A DNA stretch of 64,000 nt from Candidatus Methylomirabilota bacterium (GCA_003104975.1 PQAM01000015.1:97367-161366); one strand, 5' to 3'; positions 23,151-32,642 are shown, numbered from the stretch's first letter. Numbers and translations are program-made. The notes: generated from the sequence alone by a model not told the origin.

Positions 23151-25352
23151 CTATACTCTGACATCGATCAGGCGATCCGGGTCCATCGCGGGAATCACCG
23201 ACAGCATCGGTCGAGGATCATGCCAGGACGTCGCGGGCGGCGGGTGCTCCGGGCCGGGCGCGGCGTGAAGACCGTTCCCCGCATGGTTCCACTGACGAAG
23301 ATCGACTCCAACCTGGACGTCCAGACCGGCAACCGGAATCCCCTGTTCGCCGAGGGCATTTCTGAGGCGACCCAGGTCATGAGCCAGGAGTTCCCCCGCA
23401 ACGTGGTTGTCGGTCTTGATGGCTGCGACGATCCCTATATCCTTCCAGGAGACCTCGACGACCACCTCGCCGAGCGTCTGTGGGTGCAGCCGGAGCTGTA
23501 CATGGCTGCCCTCGCTCCTCCGACCTAGGCGGGCCATCGTCACAATCTGCTCGGCGACCTGATCGACAAGCGCCCGAGGACGGACCGGCGGCGCGGCCGG
23601 TCCCGACTGAACCTGTCCCTCCCGCGGAGCGGCGATACCCGGGAGATCGACGCGTGCCTGTCGTCCGTCGTCGAACGGAGGCGCGCCGCGATCGACTGGA
23701 CGGCATCCGTCCGTCCCGTCGGAGACCGGCCGCTCCTGTCGCCCGTCCGGGGTGTCCCCGACACTCGCCGTCCCTTGCCGTACGACGGCTCGATGACTGT
23801 CCGCCCACTCTACCCGTATGTATCGGCGAATGTCTTCACCCTCGAGCTGATCCGGCCGGCGCACCTGCGGCTGATCGGAGAACGTCTCGATTCCTTCCGT
23901 CGGGCGCTGCCATGGCGACCGGCGCTCCCGGATCCGCCCGGATACCGCCCCTTCACCGTCGACCCGGTCTTCCATCACAGCGGCCGACCGCAACGGGTCG
24001 ATAGCCTGATCGGTTGTCCGATCGACGACCGAGCGGCCGACACCGTCCTGAACCTCTCGTACTGCGGCGGCCTGAGGGGACGCACGTCGAACCGAATGAG
24101 ATCCATCGCTTTGAAGGTCGCCCTGACTGCCGTCATTGTGAGGGATGACAGCGATCGAGGCCATCCCATCGCTCTTTACGTCTCCAAGGTTCTTGAGATT
24201 GTCCCGCCCCAGTTGGTCGCCCGCCATAACATGCGCTTCGTCGGGACTGTCACCCCGGACCTGCCTGTTTATGGACCCGTCGTCCGTCGGGGAGGTGATG
24301 ATCGCGATATCGGCCATCATACCTCTGCCGTCCTGCGAACTATCCACTGTCGGATGAGTCACAACGTCAGCCTGTACAGCCATAAAGCCGGGAGAGGTCG
24401 TCGTGACGTCGGTGGCATCGGGCGGCGGCGGCAGCGTGGCCTTCACAGAGACGGTCACCGTCGACTCCGCCGAGGGCGCCGCAACTCGGAGGTCGGCGGC
24501 GGGCAACAACGTGGAGCCAATCCGCAGGACAGAGGACCGATCACACGACGCAGCGTCCGAACCGAGCGGTGCGACGTTCGCAACGGCGCCGGGATCGACC
24601 TGAACCTCGGCCCGGTCGTCTTTGACGATCTCTCGATCGGTTCGGATGCGTCCCGTCGGTTGTCGTGCGACGCGGGGATCATCCGTAAGATTCGTCCCTC
24701 TCATTCGGGCCTGCTCTCCCTCAAGTAAGGAAGGAGAACCACAGGCGCGCACCTCTTCATGTTGAGAGGGCACCAGAAGGTGAGGAGGCACAGAAGAGGA
24801 TCCCTCTTGCCCATCAAGGGCGACGATGGAGGTAAAAGGGCGCAAGACTTCTACTTGTGTCGCCACGGATCCGCCATCGGCGCGCACAGCGGGAATCCCG
24901 GTCTCGGTGGATAGCGATGTGACAGGCGGTCGATGCGGGGACAACGGGGGTTCGGGAGTGACGGCGGGCGCTTCAATCCCTTGACGCACGTCCTGGAGTG
25001 CGGGTGAGCGTAAGGGTGCGGGGACCTGAACGTTCGGGCTCACCGGGATACCGAACATAGCGACAAGAAGAGCCCCAGCGGGATCGATGACGGGCGTCGC
25101 AGGAATCTTCTCATCGTGTCCCCCTGAAATGGTTTGAGTCGCGACGACACCCTCCCCGCCTTCCGGGTTGACGACCGTCCCGACCGGACTGTCCGAAATC
25201 GCCGCATCGATCATCGGACTCGTCATGCTCGTTCCCATTGCTCGTCCAAAGAGCAACACAAAATCGGCCGTTCCCTGGAATGGATCGGTCCGCGCCGGAC
25301 CCATGTGAGGCGTTCCGAATACGGCCAGGCCGGCAGACTGGAGCAGGATCAT
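23151..25352 (-). CDS. fliK: flagellar hook-length control protein FliK
   Basis: 733 residues. The first 540 are low in conserved features, polar and variable, as expected of a FliK ruler. The C-terminal Flg_hook domain near 585-690 contains LVDQVAEQIVTMARLG, SHVQLRLHPQTLGEVVVEVSWKD, VAAIKTDNHVAGELLAHDLGRLRNALGEQGIPVAGLDVQVG. The last residues are DRLIDVRV. FliK measures the hook and triggers the switch in FlhB specificity. It ends 74 bases before the FlgD-like start and overlaps the upstream MotE-like gene by 4 bases. It is longer than the usual 400-650. Confidence 0.88.
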   Translation of the reverse strand: MILLQSAGLAVFGTPHMGPARTDPFQGTADFVLLFGRAMGTSMTSPMIDAAISDSPVGTVVNPEGGEGVVATQTISGGHDEKIPATPVIDPAGALLVAMFGIPVSPNVQVPAPLRSPALQDVRQGIEAPAVTPEPPLSPHRPPVTSLSTETGIPAVRADGGSVATQVEVLRPFTSIVALDGQEGSSSVPPHLLVPSQHEEVRACGSPSLLEGEQARMRGTNLTDDPRVARQPTGRIRTDREIVKDDRAEVQVDPGAVANVAPLGSDAASCDRSSVLRIGSTLLPAADLRVAAPSAESTVTVSVKATLPPPPDATDVTTTSPGFMAVQADVVTHPTVDSSQDGRGMMADIAIITSPTDDGSINRQVRGDSPDEAHVMAGDQLGRDNLKNLGDVKSDGMASIAVIPHNDGSQGDLQSDGSHSVRRASPQAAAVREVQDGVGRSVVDRTTDQAIDPLRSAAVMEDRVDGEGAVSGRIRERRSPWQRPTEGIETFSDQPQVRRPDQLEGEDIRRYIRVEWADSHRAVVRQGTASVGDTPDGRQERPVSDGTDGCRPVDRGAPPFDDGRQARVDLPGIAAPREGQVQSGPAAPPVRPRALVDQVAEQIVTMARLGRRSEGSHVQLRLHPQTLGEVVVEVSWKDIGIVAAIKTDNHVAGELLAHDLGRLRNALGEQGIPVAGLDVQVGVDLRQWNHAGNGLHAAPGPEHPPPATSWHDPRPMLSVIPAMDPDRLIDVRV

Positions 25353-26110
25353 CGCGTTGCCCCTGTACTTTTGGCCTGGTCGGCGCTCTGGTCAACCCGG
25401 ACATCCTCAAGCCGTTCGCTCAGTTCCTTCGCCCGTTGTCCATTCATCGCAGCCAGCACCTTCGAGGCCTGGCGATCCTTCATGGCGGCGAGTACCTCTG
25501 TCGCCATTTCGCGCTTCAGCTTGCTCAAGATCGACGCCGCGGCCTCCGGCTCCATCCCCTCATACAGTTTGGCCAGTCTCTTCACGCCCGCCTCGCGCCT
25601 GGCATCCCGCTCCTGCGTCAGCTTCGCGCCGGACGCCCGTAACTCTGCGAGCCATCGCTCCTCGATCTGGCTTTCCTCCTTTCGCTTGCGGATCTGTTCC
25701 TCCAACCGCAGCAGTTCCACCCGTTTCTCCGCAAGCGCCTTCTCTTGCGCGTCGTTGACGGATTGCGCTTCACCGGCCGGCGCCGGTGCGGACGCTGCGC
25801 CGGCAGTCTGCTGCGACGGACGTGATGCGTCTGCGCTCGCCGTATGCGCCACCGGTTGAACCACGGGTTTCTCCTCAGACGATTGCGAGGGAGCCTGATG
25901 ATCGGGCGCGGGTCCCGCGTCGTGAGCCTGGTCCGACTCCTCCGTCGCAGCCTGCTGATCGTCCGTCGTCGCCTGTTCATCCTGTTGAGGGGTGGCTGCT
26001 TGGTGACCGAGACGCGGGAGGATACCCTGCTGGAGGACACCGGTCAGGTAGGCGGCAAGGAGCAGCATTGCCACAAAGTATCCGGCGTACAATGCGATTT
26101 TGGCCTTCAC
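25349..26110 (-). CDS. MotE-like flagellar protein with MgtE-N-type domain
   Basis: 253 residues: an N-terminal membrane helix (IALYAGYFVAMLLLAAYLTGVL), about 80 residues of A/E/Q/P-rich low-complexity sequence, a coiled coil at about 115-175, and a C-terminal MgtE_N/FliG-like helical segment GVKRLAKLYEGMEPEAAASILSKLKREMATEVLAAMKDRQASKVLAAMNG. Proteins of this design (MotE, FlbB, YlxF types) are periplasmic partners of the stator or motor. The position between fliJ and fliK is the classical one. The exact role is inferred from family position. Confidence 0.8.
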   Translation of the reverse strand: MKAKIALYAGYFVAMLLLAAYLTGVLQQGILPRLGHQAATPQQDEQATTDDQQAATEESDQAHDAGPAPDHQAPSQSSEEKPVVQPVAHTASADASRPSQQTAGAASAPAPAGEAQSVNDAQEKALAEKRVELLRLEEQIRKRKEESQIEERWLAELRASGAKLTQERDARREAGVKRLAKLYEGMEPEAAASILSKLKREMATEVLAAMKDRQASKVLAAMNGQRAKELSERLEDVRVDQSADQAKSTGATR

Positions 26111-26571
26111 GATACCGATCTCCCTAGGGGAATCGCGGCGCGGCGCGCGCCCGCTATCTCATCAATCTCAATCTGTTGCTCGCGGACCATCTCACTCCGA
26201 AACATTTTGACCTTCCGACGCCTCAGATGCTCGATAATCTGTTCCTCTCTGGAACGCTCCAGCAGCACCTGCCGGAGTCGGACCACCTCCGTCTGCTCGG
26301 CGGCGAGCTTCGCTTCGAGCGTCCCGATCTGCTCCCCGAGCCCCAGCAGGTAGGCGGAACGGATCGGGAGCGGGGATGGACCGGGCTGAGCGGTGCGTTC
26401 TCCCATCGCCAACCCCGCCAGCGCCTCCGCTTCGGCATCCTTCAGCCGCGCCAGCCGCTCGCGCAGCGCGCGACAGCTCCGTTGCCGCTCCGCCAATGCC
26501 GCCTCGGCCTGGTCAACCTTCGCCTCCCTGATCGCGAGAACCGATTGAAGGGGAAACCGAAAGCGCTTCAT
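26107..26571 (-). CDS. fliJ: flagellar export chaperone FliJ
   Basis: 154 residues, almost wholly a coiled coil. It starts FRFPLQSVLAIREAKVDQAEAALAERQ, the FliJ opening. FliJ binds FliI and FlhA and helps couple ATPase and export gate. It is co-transcribed with fliI upstream (15-base gap) and overlaps the MotE-like gene by 4 bases. Confidence 0.9.
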   Translation of the reverse strand: MKRFRFPLQSVLAIREAKVDQAEAALAERQRSCRALRERLARLKDAEAEALAGLAMGERTAQPGPSPLPIRSAYLLGLGEQIGTLEAKLAAEQTEVVRLRQVLLERSREEQIIEHLRRRKVKMFRSEMVREQQIEIDEIAGARRAAIPLGRSVS

Positions 26572-26586
26572 CGTACTGATCCTCCG

Positions 26587-28026
26587 TTATGCGACCACGT
26601 GAGTCGCGGCCATTCCGCCCTGGGCCGTTGAGGCGGCGCTCAGATACGACGCCTCTGCCCTCGGATCCCGCCGTGTGCGACGTGGTGTCGGCTCCGCGCC
26701 GACCTCCGGCGCAAACAGGCCGACCAGGCGCTCCATCATCCCGGCAAAGTCCGACCGTTCGTCCGGCGACTGCCGCAGAAACGCCTCGATCCGCGTCATG
26801 TGCCGCAATGCCTCATCCACCTTGGGATTGCTTCCGGATACGTACGCCCCGATGTTGATCAGGTCCTGGGCCTGTCGATGAGCCGCCAGCAGTTCCCGAC
26901 ACTTGGCGGCCGCGCCTTTCACCTCCGGGGGCGCCACCACCGACATCAACCGGCTGACGCTTCCAAGGAAATCGACCGGCGGATAGTGATTCCGCTCGGC
27001 CAACTCCCTGGTCAGGACGATATGACCGTCCAGGATGGCCCGCGCATGATCGGCCACCGGCTCGTTCATATCATCCCCCTCCACCAGGATCGTATAGAGT
27101 CCCGTGATGCTGCCGCCGTGATCCGCCGTCCCGGCCCGCTCCAAGAGCCCGGGCAGCATGGCAAATGCCGAGGGTGGATAGCCTCGCGTCGTCGGAGGCT
27201 CTCCGACCGACAGGCCGATTTCTCGTTGAGCCAGCGCGAAGCGCGTCAGGCTGTCCATCATCAGGACCACGTGCTTCCCCTGATCCCGAAAATATTCGGC
27301 GATCGCCGTCGCGACGAAGGCCGCCTGTCGCCGCAGCAGCGACGGCTCATTGGAGGTCGCCACCACCACCACCGAACGCCTCAATCCCTCTTCGCCCAAC
27401 TCGTTGGCAATAAACTCCCGGACCTCCCGCCCTCGCTCTCCCACCAGGGCAATGACATTCACATCGGCCTCGGTGTAGCGGGCGATCATGCCGAGCAGCG
27501 TGCTCTTGCCGACGCCGCTCCCGGCAAAGATGCCGACGCGCTGTCCTTTACCGCAGGTGAGCAATCCGTCGATCACCCGGATCCCGGTCGAAAGCGGTTG
27601 GATGATCGGCGCGCGCGTCATGGGCGAGGGGGGTTCGCGATGAACGGAACAGCGGGCCTCACCCTCTACCGGGGCCTTGCCGTCGATCGGCCGGCCGAGG
27701 CCGTTGACGACGCGACCCAGCATCGATCGGCCCACCGGAACCTCAAACGGCCGACCGGTCGCGATGACCTCGCTTCCGGGACGGATGCCGTGAATCTCCC
27801 CAAGCGGCATCAAAAGCAGGATCTCCCCGTGAAATCCCACCACCTCCGCCCACACGTCGTGGCGTCCCGCCGAACGGATTCGACACAACTCGCCGATAGA
27901 CGCCTCTTGCCCCACCGCCTCGACCACCAGGCCAACCACCTTGGTAACCTTGCCGAGTGATCGGATGAGGTTAGCCTTCGCGATACGAGCACGGGCACGA
28001 TCCCAATCGAACCGCGCATCGCTCAT
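26587..28026 (-). CDS. fliI: flagellar export ATPase FliI
   Basis: 479 residues. It is an F1-beta-like ATPase with Walker A GSGVGKSTLL near residue 175, the FliI hallmark GERGREVREFI, Walker B VLMMDSLTRFALAQREIGLSVGEPP and TRGYPPS. The N-terminal 30 residues would bind FliH. It energises export and unfolds cargo at the base of the flagellum. fliH and fliI touch (stop/start overlap at 28026). The C-terminal region is slightly extended relative to Salmonella FliI (456). Confidence 0.96.
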   Translation of the reverse strand: MSDARFDWDRARARIAKANLIRSLGKVTKVVGLVVEAVGQEASIGELCRIRSAGRHDVWAEVVGFHGEILLLMPLGEIHGIRPGSEVIATGRPFEVPVGRSMLGRVVNGLGRPIDGKAPVEGEARCSVHREPPSPMTRAPIIQPLSTGIRVIDGLLTCGKGQRVGIFAGSGVGKSTLLGMIARYTEADVNVIALVGERGREVREFIANELGEEGLRRSVVVVATSNEPSLLRRQAAFVATAIAEYFRDQGKHVVLMMDSLTRFALAQREIGLSVGEPPTTRGYPPSAFAMLPGLLERAGTADHGGSITGLYTILVEGDDMNEPVADHARAILDGHIVLTRELAERNHYPPVDFLGSVSRLMSVVAPPEVKGAAAKCRELLAAHRQAQDLINIGAYVSGSNPKVDEALRHMTRIEAFLRQSPDERSDFAGMMERLVGLFAPEVGAEPTPRRTRRDPRAEASYLSAASTAQGGMAATHVVA

Positions 28027-28712
28027 CAGATCTCATCCCTTCCGAGCAGACGGGCCGCTTCCTGAAGCTGACTCTCCACGCGCGCGTCGACGAGACCGGT
28101 CTCAACCTCCACCACACAACCCCAGGAAGCGATCGCAGGATCGGGGATAAGACGGGTCGACTCCTGCGAACCGAGCAGTTCTGCGCGATGCTCCATCAGC
28201 AGCTCGTAATCGCCGGGGTTGATCCGCACGGTGATCACCTTTCGGCTTCCGGCGACCTCCAGGGCCGATCGGACGAATTGTGCGGCCGCATCGCGGCGCG
28301 CGCCTAATTCCGACCGAAGCACCCGCTCCGCAATCGCGACGGCAAGACCGACCAACTCTTCCTCTGTGTTCGCGATGACGGCGTGACGGGCGGCTGCAAC
28401 CTGTCGGCAGGCCTCCTGCAGCCCCAACTCCAACGGTTCGAGGCGACGCCGCATCTCCTCCATCGCCTCCTGTCGACCCTTGGCATACCCCTCCCGTTCG
28501 GCCTCGCGTACGATCTGTTGCGCCGCCTCACGCGCCGACCGTACGATCGTCTCGGCCTCCTGTTCGGCCGCCCGGATCGATTCGTACCCCGACTGGATCG
28601 GTTCAGGTTCCGTCGCCCGTACCCCATCGATCGATCGGCGCGAAGTATGCGCCAACTCCTCAAAGGCGACCCGTTCCCATTCGCCGGCCTTGGCCGTCAC
28701 GATTCTAGACAA
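28026..28712 (-). CDS. fliH: flagellar assembly protein FliH
   Basis: 228 residues when started at TTG 28712, which has GGAGGAG directly before it and overlaps the end of fliG by a few bases. The open frame runs upstream to 28814 but only inside fliG. The N-terminal half is rich in E, A, Q and R with a long helix (IRAAEQEAETIVRSAREAAQQIVREAEREG); the C-terminal half is the FliH/V-ATPase-E-like domain (VGLAVAIAERVLRSELG; ITVRINPGDYELL; GCVVEVETGLVDARVESQLQE). FliH holds FliI near the C-ring. Confidence 0.9.
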   Translation of the reverse strand: MSRIVTAKAGEWERVAFEELAHTSRRSIDGVRATEPEPIQSGYESIRAAEQEAETIVRSAREAAQQIVREAEREGYAKGRQEAMEEMRRRLEPLELGLQEACRQVAAARHAVIANTEEELVGLAVAIAERVLRSELGARRDAAAQFVRSALEVAGSRKVITVRINPGDYELLMEHRAELLGSQESTRLIPDPAIASWGCVVEVETGLVDARVESQLQEAARLLGRDEI

Positions 28713-29721
28713 TGATCTCCTCCGCGCCGCCGCCACGCCCCTGCACAATGATCTCACCCGCCTCCTCGAGACGGCGTACGATCGCAACGATCTTCTGCTG
28801 AGCAGCCTCCACATCCCGGAGCTTGACCGGCCCCAAATACTCGATCTCCTCCTTGAGCAGCGCCCCCGCTCGCTCCGACATGTTCTTGAAGAGCTTCTCC
28901 GCCACGTCGGGGCCGGCGGCCTTCATCGCCAGGGCGAGTTCCTTCTGTTCGACCTCCTTGAGAACGCGCTGAATGCCGCGATCGTCCACCAGCACGACGT
29001 CGTCAAAGGTGAACATCAATTTGCGGATCTCGTCGGCCATGGACGGATCGGTCTCCTGGATCGCCTGGAATACGCCGCGCTCGCTGTTTCGATCCATGGA
29101 GTTCAGGATCTCCGCCACCTGCTTCACGCCGCCGCTGATGGACACCTCCTGGTTGACGACGGACGAGAGACGGTGATCGAGAATCTGTTCGATCTCGCCG
29201 ATCACCTCCGGGCTCGTCTTGTCCATGTTGGCGATCCGCATGACGACATCAGCCCTGACGGCGGTCGGCAGGCCGGCCAGGACACTCGCAGAGGTCTTCG
29301 GATCAAGGTGGGACAGGATGACCGCAATCGTCTGCGGGTGCTCCTGTCGGACGGAGTCAAGCAGAAACCGGGGATCCACCTTCTTGAGAGCGTTGAAAAA
29401 GCTGGCGCCCTTCAAACCCTGAAGGCGCTCGATGATCGCCGACGCCTTGTTCCGGCCGACGGCCTTTTCAAGGACATCCTGCGCGTAACGGATACCGCCG
29501 GTCGACATGAACTCCTGCGCGCGGGCCATCTGCTGGAACTCCTCAATGACCGCGGTCGACGCCTTCGCCGAGACACTCTTCATTCTGGTAATCTCGCCGG
29601 TGATCGCCTCAATCTCGTCATCTTCGAGCTGTTTGAAGATCTGCGCGGCCGACTCGACCCCAAGCGTCAGCAGCAGGACGGCGGCCTTCTGAGGCCCGGT
29701 CAGCGTGTCAGGGGAGGTCAT
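28705..29721 (-). CDS. fliG: flagellar motor switch protein FliG
   Basis: 338 residues, normal length. Motifs: KAAVLLLTLGVESAAQIFKQL at the N-terminus, EHPQTIAVILSHLDPKTSASVLAGLP in the middle domain, and a C-terminal domain with the charged torque helix region (DDVVLVDDRGIQRVLKEVEQKELALAMKAA). FliG binds FliF and meets the MotA ring to generate torque. It overlaps fliF by 4 bases. Confidence 0.97.
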   Translation of the reverse strand: MTSPDTLTGPQKAAVLLLTLGVESAAQIFKQLEDDEIEAITGEITRMKSVSAKASTAVIEEFQQMARAQEFMSTGGIRYAQDVLEKAVGRNKASAIIERLQGLKGASFFNALKKVDPRFLLDSVRQEHPQTIAVILSHLDPKTSASVLAGLPTAVRADVVMRIANMDKTSPEVIGEIEQILDHRLSSVVNQEVSISGGVKQVAEILNSMDRNSERGVFQAIQETDPSMADEIRKLMFTFDDVVLVDDRGIQRVLKEVEQKELALAMKAAGPDVAEKLFKNMSERAGALLKEEIEYLGPVKLRDVEAAQQKIVAIVRRLEEAGEIIVQGRGGGAEEIIV

Positions 29722-31334
29722 GACGGCCTCTTCACCATCCAGGCCCTGACGAGCTGGGCCACCACGATCGGGTTGTTACGGGCCAGTTCCATGAGCCCTT
29801 CCCGGAGCGGATCGTCCGAAGCGACATCCAGGGCCGGAGCGGGAGCCGGCCCGGTATCGATAGAGGTTGGACCGGGCTGCGGCATTGACAGTGGTCCCGG
29901 AATATCAAAGGCCGGCGTCCGGCGCTCCCTCAGGGAACGAATCAGCGGACGCAGGCCGAAGATCAGCGCAAGGAGGACCCCGACGGCGATCACAACCGGC
30001 TTGATCAGCGAGTCCCAGAAGGCCTTACGCTCCGCCTCATCCATCAGGACCCGCTCCTTCTCCATGGCCGAGGTATCGAAGGGGAACTCCACGACCTCAA
30101 CCTCATCCCCGCGCGCCGATTGGAAACCGACGGCATTTTTGACGGCAACCTTGATCTTTTCGAGTTCCTCAGTCTTGCGGGGGACATACTCTTTCCGCTC
30201 GCCGCCCTTGCCGTCAGGAACCGTCTTATAGGTCCCATCCACCATGACCGCCACCGAGACCCGTTTCAACTCCCCGGGCGAAAAGACCTTCCGCTCGAAG
30301 ACCTTGCTCACATCATATTGAACCGTTTCGGCCTCCTTGGTCGATTTCGCGGTGCTCTGGCCGGATGGCGACTGCGCCGCCTGATCGGGCACATTCGAGG
30401 CGACCCCCGCCGCCGCGGTCGGGGTCGTTGTCGAGCTCTGCTGGGTCTCGGTCGTCCGCTGTTCGCTTTTGATCACCCCGCGCGGGTCAAACCGCTCTTC
30501 TGTCCGCTCGACACTGGTAAAGTCCATCTGAGCGGATACCCGCACCGTCGCCTTATTCGGGCCGAGGATCTCTTCCAGCATGGTGCGGACACGACGCTCA
30601 AGCTCGACCTCGACGGCCTCCTGCGCCTCAAACTGTCCGGTGCTCCCAGAGTTGAGCCCGCCCTCAGCCGGCCGCGCGATCAGTTTCCCCGAGGTATCGA
30701 TCACCGTCACGCGATCGGCATTGAGTCCCTCGACCGAACTGGAAACCAGGTGGACGATCCCCCGCACCTGCTCCGGCGTCAGACGAGCGCCGGGACGGAG
30801 GTTCAGGACAACTGAAGCGGTGGCGGGCTTCTCTTGTTCGGTGAATACGGACGGCTGGGGAAGGGCCAGGTGCACCCGAGCCGTCGTCACCTCCTTCAGT
30901 TGCCCGATCGTCCTGGCCAGCTCGCCCTGGAGGGCGCGCTGATAATTGAGCCGCTGGACAAAATCGGTCGTCCCGAGGGTCGTGCGGTCAAAGATCTCAA
31001 AACCGACCCCGCCGCCTTGGGGCAGGCCGCGAGTCGCCAGATGAAGCCGGGTCTCGTGGACGACGTTGGATGGGACCAGGATCCTGGTCCCGCCGTCGAC
31101 CACCCGATAGGCCACCTTACTGCCTTTCAATTCGTCGACAATGGCGCCGGCATCGGCCGGGTTCAACTGTGAAAAGAGGGTGGTCATGTCGGGCCGGTGG
31201 GTCGAGAGGGTGATCCAGAGGAGCGCCGCGATCGCCCCGCCGCCTACCAGGATGATTGTGGCTCGTCCCGCCAGACCGAGCCCGTCCCATACCTGCTTGA
31301 ACGACTCAACAATTTTTGTGATGGCATCAGGCAT
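29718..31334 (-). CDS. fliF: flagellar MS-ring protein FliF
   Basis: 538 residues with an N-terminal membrane helix near 25-45 (TIILVGGGAIAALLWITLS) and a second near 450-470 (VVIAVGVLLALIFGLRPLI). The ring-building domains lie between: FSQLNPADAGAIVDELKGSKVAYRV, RALQGELARTIGQLKEVTTARVHLALPQPSVFTEQEKPATASVVLNLRPG. A low-complexity segment rich in T/S/A/Q lies near 290-330. The C-terminal MARNNPIVVAQLVRAWM tail binds FliG. It is the first structure of the flagellar base. Confidence 0.96.
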   Translation of the reverse strand: MPDAITKIVESFKQVWDGLGLAGRATIILVGGGAIAALLWITLSTHRPDMTTLFSQLNPADAGAIVDELKGSKVAYRVVDGGTRILVPSNVVHETRLHLATRGLPQGGGVGFEIFDRTTLGTTDFVQRLNYQRALQGELARTIGQLKEVTTARVHLALPQPSVFTEQEKPATASVVLNLRPGARLTPEQVRGIVHLVSSSVEGLNADRVTVIDTSGKLIARPAEGGLNSGSTGQFEAQEAVEVELERRVRTMLEEILGPNKATVRVSAQMDFTSVERTEERFDPRGVIKSEQRTTETQQSSTTTPTAAAGVASNVPDQAAQSPSGQSTAKSTKEAETVQYDVSKVFERKVFSPGELKRVSVAVMVDGTYKTVPDGKGGERKEYVPRKTEELEKIKVAVKNAVGFQSARGDEVEVVEFPFDTSAMEKERVLMDEAERKAFWDSLIKPVVIAVGVLLALIFGLRPLIRSLRERRTPAFDIPGPLSMPQPGPTSIDTGPAPAPALDVASDDPLREGLMELARNNPIVVAQLVRAWMVKRPS

Positions 31335-31377
31335 CCGTCGTCAGGGGATACGGTGGTCTGCCTCCCCAGCCTCCGCT

Positions 31378-31680
31378 TTACACCGGCATCCGCATGATCT
31401 CCTGGTACGCCTCAACCACCTTATTCCGGACCTGGAGCATGAGTTGGAATGAGATCTGAGCCTTTTCGATGGCGATCATGGTGGCGGCCAGATCACCCGA
31501 CTGCCCCCTGGCCACCTGGTCGGCGAGGGTGTCGGCCTCGTGCTGCAACCGACTGGTCTGCGCAACGGCCTCTTGCAGGAGGCCGGCAAAGGAGCCGTCA
31601 GCGCCGCCCTCGACCTTTCTCCCAGGCGAAACGGTGACCTCGCGACTCGGCCCTATCGCTACGATCGGATGACTCGCCAT
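31378..31680 (-). CDS. fliE: flagellar hook-basal body protein FliE
   Basis: 100 residues. The C-terminal 60 are the conserved helical part: ADTLADQVARGQSGDLAATMIAIEKAQISFQLMLQVRNKVVEAYQEIMRMPV. FliE joins the MS-ring to the rod. It lies between flgC and fliF as in most bacteria. Confidence 0.95.
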   Translation of the reverse strand: MASHPIVAIGPSREVTVSPGRKVEGGADGSFAGLLQEAVAQTSRLQHEADTLADQVARGQSGDLAATMIAIEKAQISFQLMLQVRNKVVEAYQEIMRMPV

Positions 31681-31732
31681 ACGTGTACTCCTTAGCGATC
31701 AGTATGCAGCTCCGAGACAGTCTGAAGGAGTA

Positions 31733-31788
31733 TAGACTGAAGCCTGAAGGTGTTATGGAGCTTCCACACTACAGTCTTCAGTCTTCGG
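31733..31788. repeat. inverted heptad element between fliE and flgC
   Basis: TAGACTGAAGCCTGAAGG on the left and CAGTCTTCAGTCTTCGG on the right are built of GACTGAA-type heptads in opposite orientation, giving an imperfect hairpin. The layout matches the element at 8406-8459 with a related unit (TAGACTG). It occupies most of the 121-base fliE-flgC gap. Confidence 0.6.
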
Positions 31789-31801
31789 ACCGTCCACTTT
31801 G

Positions 31802-32233
31802 TCAACGCCCGATCTCCAACGTCTTCGTCATCAGGCTCTTCGCAATCTGAATCGCCGAGATATTCGCCTCATAGGCGCGGGAGGCCGACATCAGGTCGAC
31901 CATCTCCATCACCGGGTTGATATTCGGCATCGCGACATACCCGGCAGGGCCGGCATCAGGATGCGACGGATTGTAGACCAGGTTAGGCGGCGCGTGGCTC
32001 TCAACGATCCTCAACACCTCGACCCCGCCGGGATCGGCGGCGGTGTTCAAGAGCCCTTCAAAGCTTGACGGTCCGCGCGTCCCGAGGACGACCCCCTTAC
32101 GGCGGTACGGTCCGCCGGCCGGGGTACGCGTCACCTCGGTATTGGCGAGGTTCTCGGCAATAAGGTTCATTCGGATCCGCTGGGCCGCCAGTGCGGTCGC
32201 ATTGATCTCTATCGATGCAAACATCGATCCCAT
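31802..32233 (-). CDS. flgC: flagellar basal-body rod protein FlgC
   Basis: 143 residues. FASIEINATALAAQRIRMNLIAENLANTEVTRTPAGGPYRRKGVVL at the N-terminus and MPNINPVMEMVDLMSASRAYEANISAIQIAKSLMTKTLEIGR at the C-terminus are typical of FlgC. It is a proximal rod component exported by the type III gate and follows flgB by 12 bases. The start may be MFASIE three codons in. Confidence 0.95.
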   Translation of the reverse strand: MGSMFASIEINATALAAQRIRMNLIAENLANTEVTRTPAGGPYRRKGVVLGTRGPSSFEGLLNTAADPGGVEVLRIVESHAPPNLVYNPSHPDAGPAGYVAMPNINPVMEMVDLMSASRAYEANISAIQIAKSLMTKTLEIGR

Positions 32234-32245
32234 ACCACCTCCTTC

Positions 32246-32608
32246 TTATCCGCCCCGAATGGCGGTTCGCAGCAGATTCATCCGCGAGTTCAGGATCTGA
32301 ATCATGGCATTATGCCAAAGCGCGTTCTCTGCCATCTTCGCCATCTGCCGATCCAGGTCCACCGCGTTGCCGTCATATCGTCCCGCACCGACGGATCGGT
32401 CGGTCGTCACAACGGCCCGGACGACCGTGGCGGGGGACTCGCCCGCCTCGGATGCAAGCCTGAGCGCCTCGCTGAAGTCGACCTCCATCGGACGATAGCC
32501 CGGGGTATCGATATTCGCGATATTGCGAGCGAGCACCTGATGCCGCAACGATGCGGCTCGAATCATCTCGCTGAGCAGATGTGAGGTCTCGTCAAACAGC
32601 AGTCGCAT
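32246..32608 (-). CDS. flgB: flagellar basal-body rod protein FlgB
   Basis: About 120 residues from the ATG at 32608. The open frame extends upstream into a repeat and is not used. LLFDETSHLLSEMIRAASLRHQVLARNIANIDTPGYRPMEVDFSEAL carries the rod-protein NNIANxxTPGY-type motif; the C-terminus ENALWHNAMIQILNSRMNLLRTAI is also conserved. It is the first gene of the basal-body operon. A sigma-54 promoter lies 130 bases upstream, with a dispersed hairpin between promoter and start. Confidence 0.94.
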   Translation of the reverse strand: MRLLFDETSHLLSEMIRAASLRHQVLARNIANIDTPGYRPMEVDFSEALRLASEAGESPATVVRAVVTTDRSVGAGRYDGNAVDLDRQMAKMAENALWHNAMIQILNSRMNLLRTAIRGG

Positions 32609-32642
32609 CACGCACCTGTGATAAATAACGAATGTTTGTTGT

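Noticed and set aside
23775..24728. 317-codon plus-strand frame inside fliK
   Set aside because: It is antisense to the variable part of fliK, with Arg-rich, feature-free sequence.
26800..27960. 386-codon plus-strand frame opposite fliI
   Set aside because: It is the complement of a highly conserved ATPase and is rich in Arg/His/Asp from codon reversal.
28480..30231. 583-codon plus-strand open frame
   Set aside because: It lies opposite fliF, fliG and fliH, whose motifs and overlaps are unmistakable. It has no family features and is a GC-driven antisense frame.
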